Shown here piece by piece: positions 8,385 to 17,600 of a stretch of 60,307 nt of DNA. The notes beneath the pieces are model-generated. The model saw only the letters and a list, made by a program, of their open reading frames with translations. It had not been told where the DNA came from and ran no database searches. The stretch is from an uncultured Collinsella sp. GTDB lineage: Bacteria > Actinomycetota > Coriobacteriia > Coriobacteriales > Coriobacteriaceae. Within the stretch, counting starts at the first letter, position 1; each line of letters starts with the position of its first letter. The stretch covers positions 1 through 60,307 of the forward strand of contig UQPP01000009.1 in NCBI GenBank assembly GCA_900543025.1, read 5' to 3'. Made by a program: the position numbers and the translations under genes.

Positions 8385-8647
8385 TAGGCGATCTCGGCGC
8401 GAGCGGCCTCGATGGCGCGCGTAAGCTGGTCGGCGCAGGAGGTCTTTTTCATACCGCAGGTATTACCGGCGAGAACCTCGATTACGCGATCGGCAGGAGC
8501 GCCCTCGACCAGCTTGGAGATTGCCTTGAGATTGCCGTCGCAGCCACCGGTAAACTCAACGCCTATCACCTTGTTGCCGTCATCGGAAAGGTCAAGGTGA
8601 ACATTGCGAGCACACACGCCCTGAGGCTTGTAATCAAACGAAATCAT
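8384..8647 (-). CDS. TSCPD-domain protein (TIGR03905-like)
   Basis: The 87-residue protein has the pattern of small TSCPD-family proteins: CARNVHLDL near the N-terminus, VEFTGGCDGNLKAISKL in the middle and CGMKKTSCADQLTRAI at the C-terminus. Three to four cysteines could bind a metal. Related domains occur at the C-terminus of B12-dependent ribonucleotide reductases, but the standalone protein has no proven function. It overlaps the following lipoprotein gene by one base (TAATG). Confidence 0.8.
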   Translation of the reverse strand: MISFDYKPQGVCARNVHLDLSDDGNKVIGVEFTGGCDGNLKAISKLVEGAPADRVIEVLAGNTCGMKKTSCADQLTRAIEAARAEIA

Positions 8648-8710
8648 GCGATCCCCTCTCAGAATGTTATTCGAGACGACTATTATCCCCGTCTTTCCCT
8701 AAATGCAACG

Positions 8711-8750
8711 AGGCGCTTTGCCGGCAACACACATTACCAGCAAAGCGCCC
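8711..8750 (-). terminator. Possible terminator between purB and the TSCPD gene
   Basis: An 11-bp stem (GGCGCTTTGC with GCAAAGCGCC) encloses an 18-base loop. No clear T-run follows on the minus strand. Confidence 0.4.
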
Positions 8751-8775
8751 TAAAAAGCTAACGTTATGCCCGAAC

Positions 8776-10122
8776 CTACTCGAAGCTCAGCTGCTCCAGG
8801 CGGTCGAAGACCGTGTCGATACGGGTGAGGAAGTCCCATGGATCAAAGATCTCGTCGAGCTTCTCCTGGCTGACGGTGCAGCGCGGGTCGGCCTCGAGAC
8901 GCTCCTTAAAGGTGGGGCCGGAGACACAATCCTGTACCTCGTGCCAGGTTGCCATGGCGTTCTCCTGCACAATGGCGTACGCGTCCTCGCGGGTGATGCC
9001 CGTATCGACGAGGGCGAGCAGCACCTTGGAGGAGAAGATGAGGCCGCGGGTCTTATTGAGGTTGGCCATCATGCGGGCAGGGTACAGCTGCAGGCCGTCG
9101 ATAACGCGGATGAGGCACTGGAACATGTGGTCGAGTGCGATGAAGCTATCGGCCTGGGCGACACGCTCGGCAGAGGAGTGCGAAATGTCACGCTCGTGCC
9201 ACAGGGCGACGTTATCGAAGGCGACCTGGGCGTTGGACTTCACGACGCGCGACAGGCCGCAGACCTTCTCCATGGTGATGGGATTGCGCTTGTGCGGCAT
9301 GGCGGAGCTGCCCTTTTGGCCCTTACGGAACGGCTCCTCGGCCTCGAGCGTATCAGTCTTCTGCAGATTGCGGACCTCGGTCGCGATGCGCTCGCAGGTG
9401 GCTGCGGTGGTGGCGAGAACGCCGGCGAGATAGGCGTGATGGTCGCGGCTGATAACCTGCGTGGACAGCGGGTCGTGAACCAGGCCCAGGTGCTCGCAGA
9501 CGTACTCCTCGACAAACGGCTCGATGGAGCTGTACGTGCCGACAGCGCCCGAGATGGCACCAAAGGCAACGTTCTTGCGGGCATCCTCAAGACGGTCCAG
9601 ATCGCGCTTGAGCTCCCAGGCCCAAGAGCCAAACTTCATGCCAAAGGTCATCGGCTCGGCATGGATGCCATGAGTACGGCCGGCGCAGAGCGTGTTGCGC
9701 TCCTCAAAGGCGCGACGCTTGCAGATCTCGCCGAGTTTTTTGACGTCCTCGATGATCAGGTCGCAGGCCTGGGTGAGCTGGTAGCACAGGGCCGTGTCGC
9801 CCAGATCGGAGCTGGTCATGCCATAGTGAACCCAGCGGCTGGGCTTGGGGTCGTCCTCGGGAACATCGGCATCGATGTATTCCTTCATGTTGGTCAGGAA
9901 GGCAATGACGTCGTGGCGCGTGACTTCCTCGATCTCATCGACCTTCGCCTTCTCAAAGTTGGCATGGTCGCGGATCCACTGGGCCTCGTCTTTGGAAATA
10001 CCGATCTTGCCGAGCTCCGCCTGGGCCTCGCAGGCCAAGACCTCGATCTCCTGCCAAATGGCGTACTTGTTCTCGAGGGAGAAGATGTGTCCCATCTCCG
10101 GGCGGGTATAGCGATCGATCAT
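8776..10122 (-). CDS. purB: Adenylosuccinate lyase
   Basis: This 448-residue enzyme of the fumarase/aspartase superfamily cleaves SAICAR and adenylosuccinate, acting twice in purine synthesis. Visible motifs are RYTRPEM at the start, RHDVIAFL, SRWVHYGMTSSDLGDTAL (catalytic His region), GRTHGIHAEPMTFG and the signature GSSAMPHKRNPI. The ATG at 10122 follows AAAGGAGC with good spacing; the in-frame extension upstream lacks a site. It is monocistronic as far as can be seen and lies in the same strand group as purC. Confidence 0.96.
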   Translation of the reverse strand: MIDRYTRPEMGHIFSLENKYAIWQEIEVLACEAQAELGKIGISKDEAQWIRDHANFEKAKVDEIEEVTRHDVIAFLTNMKEYIDADVPEDDPKPSRWVHYGMTSSDLGDTALCYQLTQACDLIIEDVKKLGEICKRRAFEERNTLCAGRTHGIHAEPMTFGMKFGSWAWELKRDLDRLEDARKNVAFGAISGAVGTYSSIEPFVEEYVCEHLGLVHDPLSTQVISRDHHAYLAGVLATTAATCERIATEVRNLQKTDTLEAEEPFRKGQKGSSAMPHKRNPITMEKVCGLSRVVKSNAQVAFDNVALWHERDISHSSAERVAQADSFIALDHMFQCLIRVIDGLQLYPARMMANLNKTRGLIFSSKVLLALVDTGITREDAYAIVQENAMATWHEVQDCVSGPTFKERLEADPRCTVSQEKLDEIFDPWDFLTRIDTVFDRLEQLSFE

Positions 10123-10224
10123 AGCGGCTCCTTTTTGGTTATTGGCACGTTGGTCGTAACCCAACCATTGTACCGTGCGCAGGTGCAAGTATGGGCAGCA
10201 GGCATTAACCTAACATTTTGGAAT

Positions 10225-10276
10225 TGGAGCGGGCAACGGGACATCCGCGTATTTGCTTCGCAAATACGCACCGGCT
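10225..10276. repeat. tRNA-Gly-derived repeat, copy 1
   Basis: This 52-bp unit is identical to 10356-10407. Its first 18 bp equal the 3' end of the nearby tRNA-Gly (CCA, acceptor strand and part of the T-stem). The rest is a hairpin of the type GCGTATTTGCTTCGCAAATACGC. Confidence 0.9.
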
Positions 10277-10355
10277 GCGGTCGGCAGACCCGGTCCGCGC
10301 ACACGCACGGGCACAGCGGGTTGGACCCGACGTTCCCGAGGTCCCCCGTACTCGA

Positions 10356-10407
10356 TGGAGCGGGCAACGGGACATCCGCGTATTTGCTTCGCAAATACGC
10401 ACCGGCT
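10356..10407. repeat. tRNA-Gly-derived repeat, copy 2
   Basis: Identical 52-bp partner of 10225-10276, 131 bp away. Further small hairpins follow (GGCGCC stem at about 10410-10426, AAACGCTTCGCGTTT at about 10443-10457) and then a T-arm palindrome at 10478-10492. Confidence 0.9.
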
Positions 10408-10477
10408 TCAGGCGCCTGTCGGCGCCTTCGCCTGCTCACTATAAACGCTTCGCGTTTATTTAACGCTCGCACCCTGT

Positions 10478-10492
10478 CGGGTTCGAGTCCCG
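10478..10492. repeat. Isolated tRNA T-arm-like palindrome
   Basis: CGGGTTCGAGTCCCG is a complete T-arm stem-loop without the rest of a tRNA. It is oriented opposite to the neighbouring tRNA-Gly. The same element is seen beside tRNA-Lys at 1605-1617. Confidence 0.7.
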
Positions 10493-10503
10493 GCACTTTA
10501 TTG

Positions 10504-10534
10504 AAAAAAGCACGGCACCGTAATGGTGCCGTGC
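10504..10534 (-). terminator. Rho-independent terminator of tRNA-Gly
   Basis: A perfect 10-bp stem GCACGGCACC/GGTGCCGTGC with a five-base loop is followed by TTTTTT on the minus strand, 14 bp past the tRNA 3' end. Confidence 0.9.
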
Positions 10535-10547
10535 TTGTGCTTCTAGC

Positions 10548-10622
10548 TGGAGCGGGCAACGGGACTCGAACCCGCGAGTGTCAGCTTGGGAAGCTGATGC
10601 CTTACCACTTGGCGATGCCCGC
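10548..10622 (-). tRNA. tRNA-Gly (anticodon CCC)
   Basis: Acceptor GCGGGCA/TGCCCGC, an anticodon stem TCAGC/GCTGA with loop TTCCCAA, T-arm GCGGGTTCGAGTCCCGT and an encoded CCA end. The 3' end of this gene is copied twice downstream as part of the repeats at 10225 and 10356. Confidence 0.95.
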
Positions 10623-10874
10623 ATATGTGGGGGATAGTATAACGCGGTTGTCTTGTTCGATACAAGGGTGGCGATGCTTGTTTTAGCTGTGGAGATTCGT
10701 TTGAAAATCGCGTCAATTGTGGAGACGAGGACCTTTGGCTTCCTGTTCCCCTTATCTTCTACCTGCGCTTTTGCTTGATTGTTGTATTTGAGCTCAATTT
10801 GTCAGGAATTGGGCAAGCTTTTGGTCAGGCTCCGGTACTTACCCGCATGAACCTCGGGGGTAGCCTCATCCTAC

Positions 10875-10899
10875 GCGTCGCAGCCTCCCCGTGCGACGC
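10875..10899 (+). promoter_or_regulatory. 5' leader hairpin of the adhesin gene
   Basis: GCGTCGCA pairs with TGCGACGC around a short loop, 21 bases before the adhesin ATG and close to its ribosome binding site (AAGGAG). It could modulate translation or be cut by an RNase. The rest of 10623-10874 holds no gene that I can support. Confidence 0.4.
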
Positions 10900-10919
10900 A
10901 CGAGGGATAAGGAGCAGCC

Positions 10920-13900
10920 ATGTCCAACGCACCCACGCACTCTGTCCACAGCGCAATCGCAACAGGTCCGCTGCTCCTGCTCCTCTTCCTGCTTTTCGGC
11001 TGTCTGGCACCGGGAGCCGCATTTGCCGTCGATGGCTACGCCCAGCTCGGCTTCCGCACTATTAGCGATGATTGTGGACCCTTCTTCATCGGCAAGTATG
11101 AAGCTCAAGATACCTCGATTGCCTACTGCATGAACCAGGAGCGCCCCGGCCCCACCAAGCCGGGCGGCCCATGGCTCAACTTTGATCAAGGCTGGGTGTG
11201 GCTCGACGACGAGTTCGCGGCAATCGTTTGTCACGGATATCCTACCGCCACGTCGTTTGGCGGTTACCATCTTTCACCCGATCGCGCCCGCGCCGCAACC
11301 CAGCTTGCCGTATGGATGCTCAACGGCACTACCCATGTCGACGGTACTTACTCTTACACGACCGCTCAGGGCAAAACCAAGAGTGGGCACTTTACCACTG
11401 ACAATGAAGTCGTGGCGGCGGCGCGGTGGCTCCACGACAGCGCAAAATCAGGAAGCATCAAAGCCGCTCCGCACCGCGCGCGACGCTATCTAGGAGCCGT
11501 ATCGGGCGGCAGCAAACGTCAGGACATGCTCTATGTACTGCCGGCGGTCTCTGTTTCCTTCAAAAAACAGTCTGCAAACGCCGCCATTACCAGCGGAAAC
11601 AATACTTATCAGTTTGACGGGGCAACATTCGATATTTTTGAGAGCGCCAGCGGCGCGCATGTCGGCACCATCCAGATGGACAGCAACGGTCGGGCGCAGG
11701 CAACACTTCTGCCCAACACGGCATACTACCTAGTTGAAACGAAGGCGCCGGCCGGCTATGTCCCCCGTCGTGATCGCATCGCCTTTACCACGGGGAATGA
11801 CGGTGGACAGGTCGCCATTGATGAACAGCCCGGCACCATCAACCTGCGTATCGTAAAACTCGATGCTGCGACGAATGCCGGCCCCCAGGTGGGATCTTCA
11901 CTCGCAGGAGCAGAGTTCACGTGTGTGTCGCAATCAACCCCTGGATGGGCGCAGATCCTCACGACCGACGAAAGCGGTCGGGCTACCCTCGTCGATGTCC
12001 CCTTAGGAACCTTTACCATCTACGAATCAAAAGCCCCCGAGGGCTACCTGCCATCCAACGACAGCTGGACCTATACCGTTGGAGCCGACCAGCTCGGCGA
12101 TTCAGGCGTAGTCGAGATCGAATCTCGCATTTCCGATATCCCCATTGCGTTTGACCTTGAGATTTCCAAATTCAAGGATTACGGCAATAGCGACCAATCC
12201 GGCCTGGAGCAACCGGCGGGTGGTGTTGTCTTTGAGGTTGTCAGCAACAGTTCTCAGCAGGTTGTTGGCACACTGACCACAAACATCTATGGCTTTGCCT
12301 CCACCAAAGATCAGCCCGAAGCATGGTTCGGCACAGGCAAGCGACCCGCCGGTGTCCACGGAGCTGTCCCATACGACCGTGCCGGCTACACGATTCGCGA
12401 GGTTCCGGAAACCGTCCCCGAGGGTTTTAAACGTGCAGGGGAATGGACCGTCGGGGCCAATCAGATTTCCAACGGCGCCGAGCTTCAATATATCGTGGAC
12501 AACCACGCGCTGTCGACGCATCTCCAGATTGTAAAACGCGATGCCCAAACAGGCGCTTCTGTTCCACTAGCCGGATTCACCTTCCAACTCCTCGACAGCA
12601 ATCACGAACCTGTCTCACAAACTTGCTGGTATCCAGCACATAACGTAATGGACACCTTTACGACTGACGCGACCGGGACCGTCACACTGCCCGAATCGCT
12701 CGTGCCGGGCACCTATTATGTACGCGAAACCTCGGCCAAAGAGCCCTATCTTGTCGGCGAGGAGATCGAGGTAAACATACCCGCCGACATGAACCTAACG
12801 CCCGTTGCAATTGCCTCGTATTATGACCACGCCGCGACCGGAAACATCAGGATCGTTAAAACCGATGCCGTAGACGGCAGCAGCCTCGCGGGCGCCGTCT
12901 TTGAGATCCGTGCCTCGGGTGATATCGTGCGCCCCGACGGTAGCATTGCCGCGCTCGACGGTGAGACTGTCGCTACCGTCACGACGGATGAAACTGGAGA
13001 AGCACGCGCGGACAACCTGCCGCTGGGATCTGGTACCGCACGCTACGAGGTTGTCGAGACTCAAGCGCCGGCAGGCTTCTTACTCGATCGGACATCCCAT
13101 ATTGTCGACCTTACTTATGCCGACCAGAAAACACCCGTTATAGAAGCACGGCTTAACGTATCCGACGATTACACCAAGGTTGATATCTCCAAGGTCGATG
13201 CAAGCGGTGAGCAGGAAGTAGAAGGCGCACAACTCACCTTATATGGTCCCGATAAAACCGAAATAGACTCCTGGACCTCATCCGACAAGCCACACCGCGT
13301 CGAACATCTTGCACCCGGCACCTACTCGTTGCGCGAAATGATGTCTCCGCGGACCTATGACCTTGCCGAGGAAATAACGTTTGAAATAAAGGATACGGGA
13401 GAAGTCCAATCCGTCGCGATGAAGGATGCGCCCATCGAGGTCAAGGGACAGGTCGACAAGCGTCAGGAACTTGTCCAACCTATCGAAAAGGGCCTGTTGG
13501 CTAACGGCGATGGTAAAAACCGCGCCACGACGCAAACCAATACGGATGGGCTTTTCTCCTATACCATCGACGCTCGAAACGATTCAACTACCATGGTTGA
13601 TGAGTTCACAATTACCGATGATCTTGAGTGTGCCGAGGACGATACGGCGAGATTCGTCTCAATCGAAACCCCCGTCGCCATCGGCGACCTCAATGGTCTG
13701 TGCAACGTGTGGTATCGCACGACGCCGTTGGACTCGACAGACGTCGATGAGCCGGCAAACGCGACACTTGACGATGGGCACGAAAATCCTTGGCTTGAGT
13801 CCGACGAAGTAAGGGAAAGTCTGGGTGAGGATTGCCGCCTCGTCGATTACGACGGCTGGCACCTCTGGAAGGCGGATGTCTCGACCACGGAATCCACCAC

Positions 13901-14351
13901 ACTCGAGGCGAAAGAACTCGACCTTGCGTCCAATACCGTCGTAACGGGCATTCGCATTGAATACGGTGCGGTAGCCGCCGACTTTACGACTCGAAGCGAT
14001 GCGGATTCTTGGACCCGCGATGATCTCAAAGATGAGCACGACGACCTTGACGATGCCAAAGCAATCCTTGGCACAGACGCTCGGGGCGCAGTCGTACACA
14101 TGCAGGCAACGTCGGCTTATACGCCCCAAACCGCACTCACCAACAGCGCACGCGTCGATCTTTGCCGCAACGGTGGCGGCGATAAACTTGAGTCGCATGA
14201 CGAGGACAGCGTCATTCAACGCTGTACCCTACCGCAGGACCTACCGGCAACAGGATCAGTTCCCATCGCCGCTTGCATCACCGCGCTCCTGACCTCGGGT
14301 GCCGCAGCCCTATGGTTCGCTCGCCTTAGGTCGATCCCAAAGAAGCGCTAG
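10920..14351 (+). CDS. Thioester-domain, SpaA-repeat LPxTG surface adhesin
   Basis: The 1143-residue protein has a signal peptide (to about residue 36). An N-terminal thioester adhesion domain follows, with Cys70 (in AYCMNQERP) and Gln128 in the TQLAVW motif; in this family the two form an internal thioester that reacts with host amines. Several prealbumin-like SpaA/Cna_B modules come next, each ending in E-T-K-A-P or Y-E-S-K-A-P-E-G-Y-type motifs with the Glu typical of isopeptide bonds. A less repetitive C-terminal region leads to LPATG, a hydrophobic helix and a basic tail (PKKR) for sortase anchoring. It is a lone plus-strand gene in a minus-strand region, with no sortase nearby. Confidence 0.9.
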   Translation: MSNAPTHSVHSAIATGPLLLLLFLLFGCLAPGAAFAVDGYAQLGFRTISDDCGPFFIGKYEAQDTSIAYCMNQERPGPTKPGGPWLNFDQGWVWLDDEFAAIVCHGYPTATSFGGYHLSPDRARAATQLAVWMLNGTTHVDGTYSYTTAQGKTKSGHFTTDNEVVAAARWLHDSAKSGSIKAAPHRARRYLGAVSGGSKRQDMLYVLPAVSVSFKKQSANAAITSGNNTYQFDGATFDIFESASGAHVGTIQMDSNGRAQATLLPNTAYYLVETKAPAGYVPRRDRIAFTTGNDGGQVAIDEQPGTINLRIVKLDAATNAGPQVGSSLAGAEFTCVSQSTPGWAQILTTDESGRATLVDVPLGTFTIYESKAPEGYLPSNDSWTYTVGADQLGDSGVVEIESRISDIPIAFDLEISKFKDYGNSDQSGLEQPAGGVVFEVVSNSSQQVVGTLTTNIYGFASTKDQPEAWFGTGKRPAGVHGAVPYDRAGYTIREVPETVPEGFKRAGEWTVGANQISNGAELQYIVDNHALSTHLQIVKRDAQTGASVPLAGFTFQLLDSNHEPVSQTCWYPAHNVMDTFTTDATGTVTLPESLVPGTYYVRETSAKEPYLVGEEIEVNIPADMNLTPVAIASYYDHAATGNIRIVKTDAVDGSSLAGAVFEIRASGDIVRPDGSIAALDGETVATVTTDETGEARADNLPLGSGTARYEVVETQAPAGFLLDRTSHIVDLTYADQKTPVIEARLNVSDDYTKVDISKVDASGEQEVEGAQLTLYGPDKTEIDSWTSSDKPHRVEHLAPGTYSLREMMSPRTYDLAEEITFEIKDTGEVQSVAMKDAPIEVKGQVDKRQELVQPIEKGLLANGDGKNRATTQTNTDGLFSYTIDARNDSTTMVDEFTITDDLECAEDDTARFVSIETPVAIGDLNGLCNVWYRTTPLDSTDVDEPANATLDDGHENPWLESDEVRESLGEDCRLVDYDGWHLWKADVSTTESTTLEAKELDLASNTVVTGIRIEYGAVAADFTTRSDADSWTRDDLKDEHDDLDDAKAILGTDARGAVVHMQATSAYTPQTALTNSARVDLCRNGGGDKLESHDEDSVIQRCTLPQDLPATGSVPIAACITALLTSGAAALWFARLRSIPKKR

Positions 14352-14360
14352 CGCGATGAA

Positions 14361-14396
14361 AAAGCGGGCGAGCCAGGGGACTGGCTCGCCCGCTTT
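14361..14396. terminator. Bidirectional terminator
   Basis: A perfect 15-bp stem (AAAGCGGGCGAGCCA with TGGCTCGCCCGCTTT) lies between the convergent adhesin and 72-residue protein genes. The A- and T-rich ends suit both directions. Confidence 0.85.
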
Positions 14397-14417
14397 CAAT
14401 CATGTAAATCGCCGTAT

Positions 14418-14636
14418 CTACTCTGCAGACGAAGATCCACCATCAACGATTGCCTGCTCGGACTCAGGAATCCCATCGGCACCCGTACTCTGTTCTTGCT
14501 CCACCTCTTCGCTGATTGCGGAGGCGGGGGTCGAGCCCTTCGCACCCACGATGTAGGCAGCCCCAAATCCTAACGCAATGGCAATCAAGGTCAAAATCAC
14601 GTAGACAGGCCAATGGCGCTTAATATACGAAAACAC
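14418..14636 (-). CDS. Small single-pass membrane protein, unknown
   Basis: The 72-residue protein has a short basic start (MFSYIKRHW), one membrane helix (VYVILTLIAIALGFGAAYIV) and an acidic Ser/Glu-rich tail. It lies 21 bp after the M28-like membrane protein gene on the same strand, so cotranscription is likely. No family recognised. Confidence 0.6.
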   Translation of the reverse strand: MFSYIKRHWPVYVILTLIAIALGFGAAYIVGAKGSTPASAISEEVEQEQSTGADGIPESEQAIVDGGSSSAE

Positions 14637-14657
14637 GTTGACTCCTTAGAGCTCCGT

Positions 14658-17600
14658 CTACGAACGGCGGATAACCTCGGTCACGACCTCGGATACCGTG
14701 GCAATGTTCGTCGGGTTGACATTGTGGGGCAGGTCGTCCTCGGTACGAGCGCAAGCCAGACGCGTGCCGTCCACGCCGGCGATGGTGAGGGCTCGGCGGC
14801 TCGCCTCGAGCGCGGCATAGGCATCGGTCTTGGCATAGGGCATCTCGAGCGCGCCACAATCGACATGGAACGACTTGCACACCTTGCTGACCAGGTTCAT
14901 GATGCGGCGATCGCCCTTGAGCAGCTGCTGTTCGCCCTCGACCGTCACCACCGAAAGCCTACCGGCGCCGACGGATTCAAGATTGATGAAGAATACGCCG
15001 CGGAGCTTATCGCGATGCGAAGCCAAGAAGGCCTTCATACCGGCGCCATCACAATCCGAGGCGCCCGTTGCCACAAACCAGATATCGTGACCGAGCAGCT
15101 CATCATCGCCCATAGAGGCGACAGCCGAGAGCATATCTTCGGAAGAAGCGCCGTCGGAAGACGTAGCGCCGCCCTTCCAGCCATCGTTATCGTCCTCGAA
15201 ATTATCCCACGAACCGATGCCGCGACCGGACTTCTTGGCATCGTAATCGTCTTCGACGCCCAGCCAGTCACTCATGCTGTCCTGCTCGTTTTTCTTTTTA
15301 CGACCGAACAGGCCACCCAGGCCGCGTTTGCGAGACTTGGGTGCCGCTGGGGCGGGAGCCGAAATGGTCTCGATCGGCTGCGCGCCCGACGCAACGGGCA
15401 TAGAAGGCGCAACGGGTGCCGATGTGGGTTCGGGACCCTGGGCAGTAGCAAAGGGGTCGTTGACCTGGGCAGAGGGATCGGGAAGGTCGAACAGCGACGT
15501 GCGAGACGCAACGTTTGCCTGCTTCATAGACGGCAGCGACGGATCGGGGACCGAAGCCAGCGGAGACGAGGAAGGTGCAGGCGACGGTGCCGACGCCGGA
15601 TCGGGAACATTCATCTGCGGACGCGGCGATGCCTGGGAGGAAATCTGGGCCATAAGGGAATCGACCGTTTCGTCCTGGGTGGGAGCGACATTGGCAACCG
15701 TGGCACCGGAACCACTCGGGGTCGGCATGGTGAAAATCTGCGTGGAGTAAGGCCTCGACTCATCCGTCTCGGGAGTCTCGGAAACCGCAGGCACTTCCTC
15801 CTGCTCGACCTCGGTCGAATCACCTTGATCGGCTGCCGCGTATTGCTCTTCGTCAGAGTTGGCCTCGACGGACTCGTCCTCGGCGGCATCTTGGATTTCG
15901 GCAGCATCAATGGGCTCGTCATCGTCTGCCGTGTCGCCCTGCTCATCGGAAACAGGAAGGGGCTCGGCAATTGCGGTGCCTTGCTTTTCAAACGTTATCG
16001 TGAAATCGAACTGCGCGGCATCAAACGACATGGTGCTATCGACGTGCTGCTGAGCCTCGAAAGACGTTGTTGCCTCAACAACATCCGCTGACGTCGGTTG
16101 CTGGGACTCAAAGGACGTCGTAGCTTCGGCAGCGTCGACGGGCCCGGACTGCATAGCCTCGTTCTGCTCAAACTCTTGCGCCGCGCGCTCACGTGCCGCC
16201 TCGGTTGCCTGCTGCTGAGCGATAGCCTCCTGCTCGGCAGCCTCGCGTGCGGCAGCGCGCTTCTCCTCGAAATCGTCGACAAATTTCCTGCCCTTTGCAA
16301 GCGCACCCTTAAAGAAGCTGGAAGCGCTGGCGCCAATCGAAGAGAACGCGGATGCAATATCGGCATGGGGCGTTGCCGCGGGAATCTCGGCAGAGAAATC
16401 AGTATCGCTCTCGTAAGACACGCGCCTCGGCTGTTCAACGTAATCGTCGTCAGACTCGTCCGCAACGTCTTGCGCCGGCGCGGCGGGAGCCAAAATGTCC
16501 AGTCCTGCCGCGGGATCGATCGCAGACACCGCCTCGGGCTCGGCAACGGCAGCGGTAACCGCGGCAGACTCATCATCCGCAGTGACAACGGGCGCAGGCT
16601 CGGGCTCAAACGTCGGCTCCTCGCCCTCCTCGTAATCGAGTGTGCAGGACTCGGGAAGCATTCCGAGCGCACGGATGGCATCCGAACCAAAGCGGATGTT
16701 GCCGGCGGCGTTGCGATAGAGCTTGGGCTCGGGCTCGGCCGCGGCAGGCTCCTCCGCCGGCTCAGCAGCGGGAACCTCGTCATTGAACTCTTCGGCCTGG
16801 ACAGCCTGATTCTGATCCTCGGGCACGATGGCGCCGATCAGCGTCTCGTCGGCAGACGCACCCTCAAAGCCCTCGATCTGCTCGTCGAAAGCCTCGCCCT
16901 GTTCGGGCTCGGTTTGAGCGTCGGGAGCAATCGGCTGACCGAACTCGTCCTCGGCGTAGGTAGGCTCTTCGTACTCGATGGTGTTGCCGTAGTCGTTTTG
17001 CTGCTGGGCCGCGGCATACTCCGCCGCCGCGCGCGCCATTTCCTCGGCACGACGTTTCTGCTCCCCAAAATAGGTATCGAACGGAACATCGTCGGGAAAC
17101 TCTTTCTCGCCCTGGAAGGGAGCAACGTTGTCCATAACGCCGAGCATAGCGGCGACAGAAGACTTGTTGCACACCGCGCCGGACGTATAGGGAAGAATGT
17201 GGCGGTTAGAGATGATGTTTGCCGCGTTGGCAAGTGCAACGAGGGAAGCGAGGATCGCGACAATCCACAGCAGAACCTTGAGCGCGCCGGGGAGCGGCAG
17301 GATACGCAGGATGGCAACGGCAGCAGGGGCAACCGTGGCAACGGGCAACAGCTTGGCGATGAGCGCACGATACGAAGCATAGGGCTCGCGGGCGAGCAGC
17401 TCAGCACGGGGAGAGTCGTAGTGTGCGACAACGACCACCGGGCGGTTGCGCGGAGACGCGAGCGGGCCCGAGGCCTTGTGGTAGGCGATGACATTTTGGC
17501 TCACGCCCGTCTTGCCCAGGCGCGAAACCACGGGGTGGCCCGTGCGCTCGAGCACGTAAAGAACGGCGCCGACAATGGCCAGCAAGGTGCCGACCAAGCC

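Noticed and set aside
10225..10500. CRISPR array
   Set aside because: Only two copies of one repeat, 131 bp apart, whose sequence derives from a tRNA; no further units and no cas genes.
10623..10919. A riboswitch upstream of the adhesin
   Set aside because: The leader has hairpins but none of the conserved cores I know (c-di-GMP, cobalamin, TPP, glycine) can be found.
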